Assembly: GCA_021229015.1 (NCBI GenBank)
Contig: CM037777.1
Coordinates: 27,591,002 to 27,655,001, forward strand
Reading direction: 5' to 3'
Source of the DNA: Solen grandis
Taxonomy: Eukaryota; Mollusca; Bivalvia; Adapedonta; Solenidae
Length of the DNA stretch: 64,000 bases
Positions 10,650 to 19,925 of the stretch are shown piece after piece (position 1 is the stretch's first letter; each line of letters begins with the position of its first letter). The position numbers and the translations under genes are program-made. The notes under the pieces are model-generated. The model searched no databases. It was given only the letters and a program-made list of their open reading frames with translations, and was not told where the DNA came from.

Positions 10650-11700
10650 ACAAGAGGGCCATAATGGCCCTAGATCGCTCACCTGAGTACATGATTATAG
10701 TATAACCACTAATAAAACGTAGCCACGAAAACCAGTCCTTTATGAATAATGTTTAAATAAGCTTCTTTTTGTGTAGTTTTGCCAAAGGAACATACCTGCA
10801 AATTTCTGTGCAGCTATTTCAGAGGAGAGGTCGTTTAAAGATTCCACTTTATACATATAAGGCAAATTAGCCCCGCCCATGGCAGCCATGTTTTTTGTAA
10901 GATTCAAATAATTTTTGGAAACTTTGGTAGAGCTTGACCCAATGATCATCCCTGCTAAATTTGATCAAAATCTGTCCAGCTGTTTAATTAGCCCCGCCTT
11001 GGCGGCCATGTTTTTTGGCGGATCCAGATAACTTTAGCAACTTTGGTAGAGCTTTACCTTAGGATCATCCCTCCCAAATATGGTCAAAATTAGTGCAGCT
11101 GTTTCATAATGTTGTTTAAAGGGTTTACTATATACATATAAGGCAAATTAACCCCGCCCATGACAGCCATGTTTTTTGTCAGATCAAAATAATTTTAGCA
11201 ACTTTGGTAGAGGGTCACCTAAGGACCATCCCTGCCAAATATGGTCAAAATTGGTGCAGCTGTTTCAGAGGAGATGTCGTTTAAAGATTTTACTATATGT
11301 TATATATACAAGGCAAATTAGCCCCGCCCCTGGCGGCCATGTTTTTTGGCGGATCAAGATAATTTTAGCAACTTTGTAGAGTTTTACCAAGGACCATCCC
11401 TCCAAATTTGATCAAATTCTGTGCAGCTGTTTCAGAGGAGATGTCGTTTAAAGCTTTCATTTTATTTTTTTTCCGTTGCCATGGCAACCAGAGTTCTGCA
11501 TGGATCAAGTTTATTTTAGCAACTTTTGTAAAGGTTTATCCAAGGATCATTCCGGCCAAGTTTAAGCAAATTCTGTCCAGTGGTTTCAGAGGAGATGTTT
11601 AAAGCAAATTGTTGACGACGGACGACGCACGACGACGGACGCCGGGCGAAGGGCGATCACAAAAGCTCACTTGAGCACATAGTGCTCAGGTGAGCTAAAA
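10650..11700 (-). mobile_element. TAGCTCACCTGAGC repeat, long copy
   Basis: Minus-strand orientation. The left end carries GAGGGCCATAATGGCCCTAG and GCTCACCTGAG. The right end carries the palindrome-like GAGCACATAGTGCTC, then GGTGAGCTAAAA. The inside is built of about five degenerate ~155-base units (GCAAATTAGCCCCGCC, GCGGCCATGTTTTTTGGC, GTGCAGCTGTTTCAGAGGAG). The short open frames inside follow the unit periodicity and are not genes. Mechanism of movement unknown. Confidence 0.8.
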
Positions 11701-12762
11701 ATCGACACACAAAGGGCATAACGTAGAGATAATAATAGAGATACCAATAAATACTGTTACCTGACAGTTTAACAAGACTTTTTATTAAAAAAAAAAAAAA
11801 AAAAAAAACAAAACAATAATGTTATTCATTACCTTACGTTTTAACATATGACTAGATTTAAATAGTATAGCCATAATGATTTTCCATGATCATGTGATTT
11901 TCCAATGTAACACTGAACTGTGAATCTCAATAAATGAACATTTTATACAGGCATTAAACATTGTATACAGGCATTAAATATTTTATACAGACATTTGCTT
12001 TGGAATCTTAATGGTTTTAGTAACTTTTGTAAGTCATCGGTAAACACTAAAGAGATAATACATAGAGTTAAATAAGATTAGAAATTTTAGAATTAATACA
12101 AACTTAATTGAAACTTAATATGAAGATTAATATGAAGACTTAATATGAAGACTTAATATGAAGACTTAATACTAAGACTTAATATTGAAGACTGAAGACT
12201 TAATACTGAAGACTTAATATTGAAGACTTAATATAATTATAATATAATATTAATCATTAAATATTTTATAAAAAAACAAAACAACAATCTCTGTTACTGT
12301 GTGACTGCAACAAATAACACATGAGAAGACATTTACCCATTAGAGCAATTTAGAACAGGTAATGTAACATACATGTAATCAAACAATATTGTGAAAAAAT
12401 AAATTTCCCTGCTATACACTAAGAACCTGTGAGTTTCAAACTGCAATTGTCACAGACATGACCAATACCCAACACCGCTTTGTTCATGGACCAATAATGA
12501 ACCTGCTTGGCAGTCTTTAAACTTTATATCTAAATGTCAAATTATTAAAAAAATTGGTACAGCTGAGTGACCAAATATTGCCCAAGTTTATGACACATGA
12601 CTGCCAGGACAAATGAAAATGAAAATTATGTCAGCATATACATATTTGCATTTTCACTTCATGGTCATAAGATATTTCAAGTTTTAAGTCAATCATCCAA
12701 GAAATATGAAAGTATTTTGCATCACAAACTCCCTTGCAGCAAAAACTCCAATCAAATTAAAT
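11701..12762. other. Intergenic, with a GAAGACTTAATAT minisatellite
   Basis: 12110-12240 holds roughly nine degenerate repeats of a ~13-base unit (GAAGACTTAATAT and variants). A poly-A run lies at 11789-11807. No gene was recognised; 12763-12834 is treated with the kinase chimera. Confidence 0.5.
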
Positions 12763-12834
12763 CTAGACAATCAAACCACAAATAAAGTTAACTATGTCAA
12801 GAGCTGATGGCCTGTTACATGCTGTGTAGCTTAA
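12763..12834 (-). pseudogene. Kinase subdomain XI remnant after the in-frame TGA
   Basis: Reading past the TGA in the same frame gives LSYTACNRPSALDIV and then a TAG at 12763. The RPSA motif with its conserved Arg is the expected end of a kinase domain, so this segment was coding until recently. Confidence 0.7.
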
Positions 12835-14076
12835 TCATGTTTCCAACATCCTGCATATGGTGGGACTTGTACTGTCCCTCTTGAGTTTCAGGTGTTTAAG
12901 GCCATCTGGTTCCGCCTCATTCCTCATCTGCTTTATGATGTACTCCACTTCTTCAGACAGCTCCCACACTGGCAGTTCGGTCATGATTTCTAACAATGTA
13001 CATGACAGACTCCAAATGTCTGTTGACAAGGAGGCGCTTTGCCTGCTCAGGAGAACTTCTGGTGCTTGGTAAGCAGGTGTGCCAGACTGTAAACTGTATC
13101 CAGCCAGAGTTGTCATAACAGTGTTCATGGTCTTCAATTTGCTTAGGCCCATATCACATAACTTAACAACATTGAAGTCATTTGCTTTTAGAATGTTTTC
13201 TGGTTTTATGTCCCTATGAATGATAACCGGTACTTGTGCATGCAAGTATGCAATGGCCTGTGAAATCTTCATTGAAACCTGCAACTTTACTGACATATGT
13301 GTGATACTAGTTTCATCAGTACCAAAGAGGCACTTGTCCAAAGTCATACCATCAATTAATTCTGACACCAAGTATAGTCGATCACGTTCTATGGCAAACG
13401 CCATCAGCAGAACAATATTTGGATGTCGCAGCTGACTATGAATCTGCAGTTCTCTTTCAACTATTGGTTTAGCAATCTTCATGCGATTTACAACTACTTC
13501 TTTCACTGCAACTTTGGTGCCAATCCAATTTCCTTCATAAACTGTGCCAAATGCTCCTTTACCAATTTCCTTTCCCAAATTCAGATCACCCAATTTTACT
13601 CTCCGAATTCTGTGCGTAAAGCTAACTACAGGTTCTTGACCTGGATCAAGAGTTCGTAAAACATTTAGCACCGTCTTTTGCTTTACTTGTAGTCCATGGT
13701 CAGTAACTAGCCTACGCCACATCGCCCTGTATCCGAGAGACCTGCTACTTGTGTGTAATTCATTATTTACCACTTGTATAACGGTGTCAATTGGTGTATA
13801 TGCATTCACACGTCTGCGTATACTGTTTTTCTTTAAGATACGTTTTAATTGTCTTACGCAAAGACTTATTCCATGGCGAACAAGCAACATGCATACGATT
13901 TCACGATATCGCAGACCTTGAAAAAAGTACAACTTGATCAGTTCCAGCCTCGAATGTCCGGCGTTAGGGAAAGGGATATATGGTGGAACGATAGCATCAG
14001 TTACTGATGCCTGGCAGGTAAAAATGATGAAAATAATACAAAATATTTGCACACATATGTGAAATGTCGCCGCCAT
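12835..14076 (-). CDS. Chimera: transposase helix-turn-helix N-terminus fused to a protein kinase
   Basis: A single 413-codon open frame, no intron. Residues 1-27 are hydrophobic and look like a signal peptide (IFCIIFIIFTCQAS). Residues about 38-145 match the N-terminal DNA-binding part of the transposase at 6904. From residue 146 the protein becomes a Ser/Thr kinase of the tyrosine-kinase-like group: Gly loop GKGAFG (172-177), VAVK with Lys192, likely alpha-C Glu209, HRDIKPEN (Asp289, Lys291, Asn294), DMG in place of DFG (308-310), APE (338-340), DIW (353-355). All core catalytic residues are present. The frame ends at TGA (12835-12837) after CRMLET. In the same frame the sequence continues as a normal subdomain XI (CNRPSA) to a TAG at 12763-12765, so the C-lobe is cut short by one nonsense codon. 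It could be a young chimeric gene or a recently broken one. No transcription evidence is visible. Confidence 0.85.
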   Translation of the reverse strand: MAATFHICVQIFCIIFIIFTCQASVTDAIVPPYIPFPNAGHSRLELIKLYFFQGLRYREIVCMLLVRHGISLCVRQLKRILKKNSIRRRVNAYTPIDTVIQVVNNELHTSSRSLGYRAMWRRLVTDHGLQVKQKTVLNVLRTLDPGQEPVVSFTHRIRRVKLGDLNLGKEIGKGAFGTVYEGNWIGTKVAVKEVVVNRMKIAKPIVERELQIHSQLRHPNIVLLMAFAIERDRLYLVSELIDGMTLDKCLFGTDETSITHMSVKLQVSMKISQAIAYLHAQVPVIIHRDIKPENILKANDFNVVKLCDMGLSKLKTMNTVMTTLAGYSLQSGTPAYQAPEVLLSRQSASLSTDIWSLSCTLLEIMTELPVWELSEEVEYIIKQMRNEAEPDGLKHLKLKRDSTSPTICRMLET

Positions 14077-14213
14077 CGTGCACGCTAAGGAATAGTATAG
14101 AAAAGTCTGACGTGATAAGTCTTAAATCTCAAATAATAAGTCTTAACTCTTAAGTACTTAGTCTTAAGTCTTAAATGCCAACTGTTAAGTCAAAATGTCC
14201 CCCCAGCGCTTCC
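13641..14213 (-). repeat. Right arm of the inverted duplication
   Basis: Counterpart of 6765-7606 on the opposite strand, without the SINE. The outer limit is GGAAGCGCTGG at 14203-14213. The inner limit is the GATCCAG where the kinase sequence begins (CCAG followed by GTCAAG). Confidence 0.93.
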
Positions 14214-15476
14214 GTATTTAACAAACACCGCCCGCGTAGGTTCAAATTCTACAGTTTAAAGTTGTTGTTTTTATCTTTATTTTATTGCTAAGGTTACATA
14301 GATGATAATTGTTTGGTTCAGTGAAATATCATTCTTAATTCATCTCGGGTGAAAAAACTTCTTATCCTCCCCGTGAGATGATTCCACTGAAACTAACAGT
14401 TTTTACTGTTTCTTAAATGTCATTCTGCCATTTTAGGGGGCTCCATAAAAAAAGAAAAAGTAATCCTATTACAAGATAGTGAAAATTAAAAAAAAAATAT
14501 TTATTACTATTTATAATTCCCTGATATTTCCATATTAAACGTCGAAAGGCATTAAATTAATTTTATTTCTTTTAATATTCTTACTAAATCCTGTTGCGTC
14601 AGATGTTTTATCTACACTCGGTATCTTATTCATTCATATGTGTTATAAACAAAATGTGTAATCTTAGCTCTGGAATTCAGTCATGTTTTACGTAAATCAC
14701 CCATATAGGAGTTTTACATGCTCTTTTAAACCCAAACAAGAATACAGAGAAGGCAAGAAAACTTTTATTTAAAAAGTTAATTTCCCACAATTGAGTACTG
14801 ATTTATACCAACTGTATTTTGGACTGAATTTGTTGAAATTGTATTAAATTTACAACATTGTGTATTAGAGGGATTTGACGCTAAGAAACAACAAAGAAAT
14901 CAATTTTATAAAAAAAAATCAAGGTCGGTAGGATTCGAACTTACAACATTTGGATGATAAAAGTTATACAGCTGTATTTCAACATGCGTTCTACCATTGG
15001 GTCTTTTGTGCCGACCACCCATATGTGGCTGTTATTTAGTTTTAATGCTTTACAAATTAAAGGTGTGGTTACGAAAATTTGCGAGCAAACAGGAAGTCAA
15101 ACGACTTCCTATCACCATACTGTATATCATTATGACGTATAGATTATTCACGAATAATGGCCATGTAAAATGTCAAATATACCTGAAGAGGAATGCGTTA
15201 GGGTAGTTGATTCTGGCAAAGTTGAAATTGTCACACATGAGTCTGGCTAGAGAACTCTTTTGTATCTCCATTTTCTGGTCTGAAACAAAGAGAAGTATAC
15301 GCTGCATTTGAAACACGTACAGTGCATATAAACGCATATTACATGCGTACCGTAAAACTACTTGCAAAGTAGATGGATATTAGACACGTACAGAACATAA
15401 AGCAGGATATTGAACACGTACATTATAAAATATTGCAAATGGAAAAGAAAACATTGAACGTACTGTTGCGTATTAA
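14214..15476. other. No supported gene
   Basis: AT-rich. A short tRNA-like complement (GTAGGATTCGAACTTACAAC, near 14928-14947) recalls a B box on the minus strand but has no flanking SINE body. CACGTACA motifs recur between 15316 and 15425 near the gap. Confidence 0.35.
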
Positions 15477-15576
15477 NNNNNNNNNNNNNNNNNNNNNNNN
15501 NNNNNNNNNNNNNNNNNNNNNNNNNNNNNNNNNNNNNNNNNNNNNNNNNNNNNNNNNNNNNNNNNNNNNNNNNNNN
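15477..15576. other. Assembly gap, 100 N
   Basis: Exactly 100 undetermined bases, the conventional size for a gap of unknown length. Frames that appear open across it are artefacts. Confidence 0.98.
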
Positions 15577-15584
15577 TGCCTTTT

Positions 15585-15675
15585 TTAGCAGCGGATAATT
15601 GATGCCATATTTTAGCAGCACGTTATTGATACTACTTTCTGTAAAGCAGCACATTTATTGATATCGCTTAATTAC
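15585..15675 (+). repeat. Degenerate AGCAGCACATTATTGAT repeat beside the gap
   Basis: Three spaced units of (T)AGCAGC followed by ATTGAT, matching the array at 22625-22840. The assembly gap probably lies in such a tandem array. Confidence 0.5.
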
Positions 15676-15720
15676 GACTTTCCGCAAACCTGCTGAAAAC
15701 GTATAGGGTTTGTCATGTTT

Positions 15721-15771
15721 ATTAGGACTTTCTGCCTACAGGCCTACAGGCATACAGGCAGAAAGTCCTAC
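15721..15771. repeat. Hairpin with 15-base arms
   Basis: TAGGACTTTCTGCCT and its exact reverse complement are separated by an 18-base spacer that itself repeats ACAGGC(C/A)T. Confidence 0.8.
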
Positions 15772-15794
15772 TGGGTTTGTAATGTTTTTGTACT

Positions 15795-15893
15795 GTTTTT
15801 TTTTTATCCTTCTTCTTCTTCTGCTTCTTCTTATTATTAGGTTTGTACTGTTTTTTTTTCTTCTTCTTCTTCTTATTCTTTTTTCTTCCTCTT
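15795..15893 (+). repeat. Pyrimidine-rich simple sequence
   Basis: T runs and CTT repeats in two blocks (about 15797-15838 and 15848-15893). The open frames here are low-complexity. Confidence 0.9.
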
Positions 15894-15997
15894 ATATTTG
15901 TGTTAATTTCGAGGTGTTGCCATTGACTCAGAACAGTGAACATTTTATGGCATATATTTCAAACCATGAGCTTTTGGATGCAATGAATTTTATATTC

Positions 15998-16330
15998 ATA
16001 TAACGTCATATAACGTCAGATTTGACGTCAGGTGAAAAAGTTTGTACGCGGTCTACAGCCATTATTTCTGGACCGATTTTCATCAGATTTCACAGAATGT
16101 GTATGTTAGTTTCTAGTTGTGCATTTCTGTGTCCGTTTTTCCAAATTCGAAAAGGCAAAGGTTTTATGGCGAATCCAAGATTCGAACTAATGGCGTCAAT
16201 TTTCAAATGTGTATAAAATCGCTTCCAGATAATCTAGAAAGCTGATATTTGGACTGAATATTAGACTTGAGGTCTTCTTTACATTCTAAAAAGATGAACG
16301 CCATATGACGTCATTATGCTAATAAAACTT
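15998..16330 (+). repeat. Diverged relative of the 19.9-21.2 kb TGACGTCA unit
   Basis: It opens with AACGTCA repeats and GATTTGACGTCAGG, then has CCAAATTCGAAAAGG, GGCGAATCCAAGATTCGAAC, and closes with ATATGACGTCATTATG. The same landmarks occur in the same order in the tandem units at 19926-21190. Confidence 0.55.
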
Positions 16331-16639
16331 TCGTATTAAAACTTAACGGTTTTTAAGCCCTGTAGGCTTTATTTTTTATATGATTTGCTTGAAATTTTGT
16401 CTGAAGATGCAGTATTAGATTCTATGGAGCCATGTTACTTCCGTTTTCGGAAAATCCCAAAGGTCAAGGTCATATATCAATTATCGGGTTTTTCTTCGTC
16501 CTTAAATATCTCAAAAACGGTTAATATTCTATCGAGACACTATGCGTATAATTTGTAGTGCTTAGAAAGACCTTTCAGATGATATTTAGTTTTTGATGAT
16601 CGGGGTTGAATCGGTTGAGTTATGGCGGAAAAATGAAAA

Positions 16640-17240
16640 ATTGGTAACCCCCAGTGTGTTTAACAGTTTATACCACGAAAACCTTTGATTTTTGAAAACA
16701 TGATGATGAATATTATTTGTAGAGCAATGTTTGGCCGTTCTTTTGTTGCTTAAAGTTTAATGATTGGCCAAAGATTCATGGAGTAATGGGAAAAAAACGA
16801 AATTCATGCATATAGCTTTGGTGATTTTTTCATTTTTCAAGAGGTTTAAGAGCTTGTATCTCAAAAAGTATTGAAAATATTCCTAAACATAAAGCATGTG
16901 AAATGTAGAGAATTTTCAGACAATTATTTTAGCACCTTAAGTTTTGAAATTGATCAAAGTATAAGGAAGTTACACTAGAAATAAGAATTTAAATTTGTAG
17001 AATTTCAGCGATTCTGCTGTTATGTCAAAGTTTTACGGCTAATATCTTACGGCTAATAACTCATTCGAAATAAGTCCCACACATTAAGCAAGTGAGATGT
17101 AGAGAATTTTAAGACGATTATTTTGGTACTTAGAGTTTTAAAATTGATTAAAGTATAAGGAAGTTACATCAAAAATACGAATTTAAACCCAATTGTAAGA
17201 ATTTTCGAAAATTATCCTACTTTCACTTCATGTTAATTGA
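16640..17240 (+). repeat. Two diverged ~190-base direct repeats
   Basis: 16860-17040 and 17050-17235 share GTGARATGTAGAGAATTTT, AAGTATAAGGAAGTTACA and surrounding order. No coding potential. Confidence 0.7.
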
Positions 17241-17346
17241 AGCATTTTCGGAAAATATAAGTTTACAGCTATGTATTAGTCATATAAATTGCAAAAAACT
17301 TTTTACTTATATCATATTGATATTGCTAGCTAAACAAGCGTACCGT

Positions 17347-17675
17347 TCCCGGTGGCCGAGTGGTTAGAGCGTATGCCTCGGGAGCGGGAGGTCGTGGGTT
17401 CGATCCCCGACCATGACATACCAAAGTGTTAAAAATGGTATTGTTATAGCTCCCTTGCTTGGCGCTCAGCATATAAGGGTAGTTGTAGGACTGGTTAGCT
17501 CGGTATCAGGATGATGTGACTGGTCGTATTATCATGCCACATGTCTACGGCGTGATACGGCAGTGAGGCAGCAGAAGTGGACATCGTCTCCAAATGACTG
17601 AAATACTGTCGGTGGGACGTTAAACCCAACAAGCAAACAAACATACAAACAAACAGACAAACAAACAAACAAACT
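17347..17675 (+). mobile_element. SINE-A, full length
   Basis: Head GGTGGCCGAGTGGTTAGAGC and GGGTTCGATCCCCGACC; body with GCTCAGCATATAAGGG; 3' end GGGACGTTAAACCCAAC; long CAAA/CAAACATA tail. The imperfect flanks CTAAACAAGCGT and CTTAACAAGTGT may be the target duplication. Confidence 0.9.
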
Positions 17676-18304
17676 TAACAAGTGTTGACAATGATTTAAT
17701 AATGTGTCAAATCATTTTATTTAAGTTACTTATACATATCAGTTGCAGCATTGCGTTACCCATAATCCTTTGGGCGTTTTGACACATGTCATTTAGACCG
17801 TTGTTGAAACATTGCTATTTCTCGACTTTATTGTTGCATCAATCGATAAATGCTGTACAAGCTATATTCCAAATTTATGATAAATGATAAGCTATGTGAA
17901 AAATATATGTTATAGTACATTGTAATTTAATTGCCAGCTTGCAATACAATGGGCAAAGTGTAGACGTTTGAAACAAAATGATCAACACATGTCATCCGTT
18001 CAAGACGCTGCAAGCTAATTTGTCCGTTAGCTAAAAGGGCCAAATGGAGTAACTTTGTTTAGACCGATCTACTACACACACCGATCCCTACACCGATCCC
18101 TACACACGAGGTGTGCACACTGGCGCATGTTGACGTCTTTTGTAAACATTTAGTAAAGTTGCTTAAATAATCATGTTTATAGATAAACATTTACATAAGG
18201 AGGAGTTTTGGAAATATTTTTTTGTAAAGGGATGATTACCAGCTCGATCCAAACGAACTCCTAAGGAAAGAAAAAGATGCTAAATTAAATATTAAAATAC
18301 AAGT
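17676..18304. other. No gene seen
   Basis: Intergenic. A small duplication of ACCGATCCCTACAC lies near 18080-18105. Confidence 0.35.
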
Positions 18305-18510
18305 ACAGTTTATTAGGTTTAACGTCCCACCGACAGTATTTAAGTCTTTTAGAGACAATGTCTACTTGAGACAAATGTAGTGTTGTCTCACTGCACAGTA
18401 TCATGTCGTAGACAGTTGGCATGATACCACACCCAGTCACATTATCCGGACACCGGGCCATCAGTCCTGGAACTACCCTTAATAAGCTGAGCGCCAAGCT
18501 AGGGAGCTAT
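18305..18510 (-). mobile_element. SINE-A, 3' part only
   Basis: The plus strand begins with the complement of the family 3' end (GTTTAACGTCCCACCGACAG) and runs to GCTGAGCGCCAAGC. The tRNA head is absent. Confidence 0.85.
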
Positions 18511-18844
18511 ACCAGTACATATGTTTACGAATTTGGTAAATATAAGAATTGAAATTGATATAACGTTTTTAAACAACTTACAGATCATGTATTAACTCGT
18601 TTGATTTGGTATTTCCAGGGTATTCCTAGCCTTGATATCTTCCGCTGACACCGATTTTTTTTAAACGATTATCATTTACATATTTCGTTCTTTCCTTAAT
18701 GTCAATCAGTTGATATTTTCTGATGTCTAATTAAAACAAGATAAATAAATAAAAAACAGCCATCAAAAAATTAAATTTCCGTGCCTCTTGATTGAAATCT
18801 GAAAAAGAAATGAGCCGACGGTCAAAAAACGCGCGGAATTTATG

Positions 18845-18982
18845 TGTTACATTTTTGGAAAGCACGTGCACTTTTGGAAAGCACGTGTGAATACTTTAGC
18901 AACACGCTGACGTAACACTTATATGGCGCTATCTCCTAATTTAGCAGCGTTACGCAGTAATAGCGTTACGCAGTAACTCTAA
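18845..18982 (+). repeat. Two short direct duplications
   Basis: TTTTGGAAAGCACGTG occurs twice (about 18852-18888) and TAGCGTTACGCAGTAA twice (about 18941-18976). Both are immediate neighbours of the long hairpin at 18983. Confidence 0.7.
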
Positions 18983-19087
18983 GTTAGTCAGTGTTTATTA
19001 AGAGAGAATTTAACAGTTAAGAGGCCGTCACTCGCTACGCTCGTTCTGGCTTCTTAACTGTTAAATTCTCTCTTAATAAACACTAAC
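18983..19087. repeat. Long hairpin with TCGCTACGCTCG loop
   Basis: The left arm (18983-19025) and right arm (19048-19087) are reverse complements over ~40 bases, except for a 4-base insertion in the left arm. The loop contains ACTCGCTACGCTCGTT, itself nearly palindromic. It may be a foldback element. Confidence 0.9.
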
Positions 19088-19352
19088 TATAACGTACTAC
19101 AGTCGTCTCCATCGTATGTACAAACATTATTGAAATTTAACTCACGAGGCTACACGCGTCGACGATTCTGTTGCATGGTAGCATTTACGGTTTTATTCCC
19201 GCGAAATTAAAAAAAAAGAATTTTGATATGCAGAATTAATAGGTTTAAGTTTAATTGCTCATATTTTACAAACCTATAAAACTAGACCCAAATATATTAC
19301 AATTGAATTGTATGGATTTTCAGGACATATATTTTGGTACCTAGAATACTAA

Positions 19353-19583
19353 AATTGCAATTTCTCAGCCCCTCACCGCTGTGGGTTCGAATCCCTTTAG
19401 GGACTTCGGATTTTTCATGTGAGGAAGCCTTCCAGCTGGCTTGCGGTAGGTCGGTGGTTCTATCCGGGTACCTCTGTGTACTCGGGATCTTCCTCCACCT
19501 GTAATTAGCTGGATGATTGTTGCTATATGATTGAAATACTATCGCAGCGACGGTAAACCCCAATACAACAACAACAACTAAAA
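19353..19583 (+). mobile_element. SINE-B, 5'-truncated, with target duplication
   Basis: It begins inside the head (TCTCAGCCCCTCACCGC), has GGGTTCGAATCCC and the whole body, and ends GACGGTAAACCCCAATAC plus CAA repeats. ACTAAAATTG flanks both ends. Confidence 0.88.
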
Positions 19584-19925
19584 TTGGTCAAGTTATAAGA
19601 AAGCGATATGAAAATAAAGATTTATTTATTTTTGCCATATGGCTTACTTCACAAAGTTCATGCATGAGAAGTCCATACGAAAAAAAAAGTAAAAGGTAGG
19701 GAATTTAATATATATTCTTCCTAACGGTATTAATCTTTATATTTCAAAATGTTGCAGAAAGTCCTATCATTCGTATCAACGAATGAAATCTAGATCTTAT
19801 TATTATTCCTCATTTTCCAACCAAATCCAAGAGTTAATTTCAATATGTTGCCAGCGTCTGAGCAACATGAAAATTAACTTGCCTCGACAAAAATGTTCAC
19901 ATTTTTAAATTCAATCATTTTCAAT

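Noticed and set aside
12835..12837. TGA in the kinase as a selenocysteine or programmed readthrough codon
   Set aside because: No catalytic role for a Sec at this C-lobe position, no SECIS-like structure seen, and the next codon (TTA) is not a known readthrough context. A plain nonsense change is simpler.
15358..15654. Open frames with internal X residues on both strands
   Set aside because: They span the 100-N assembly gap.
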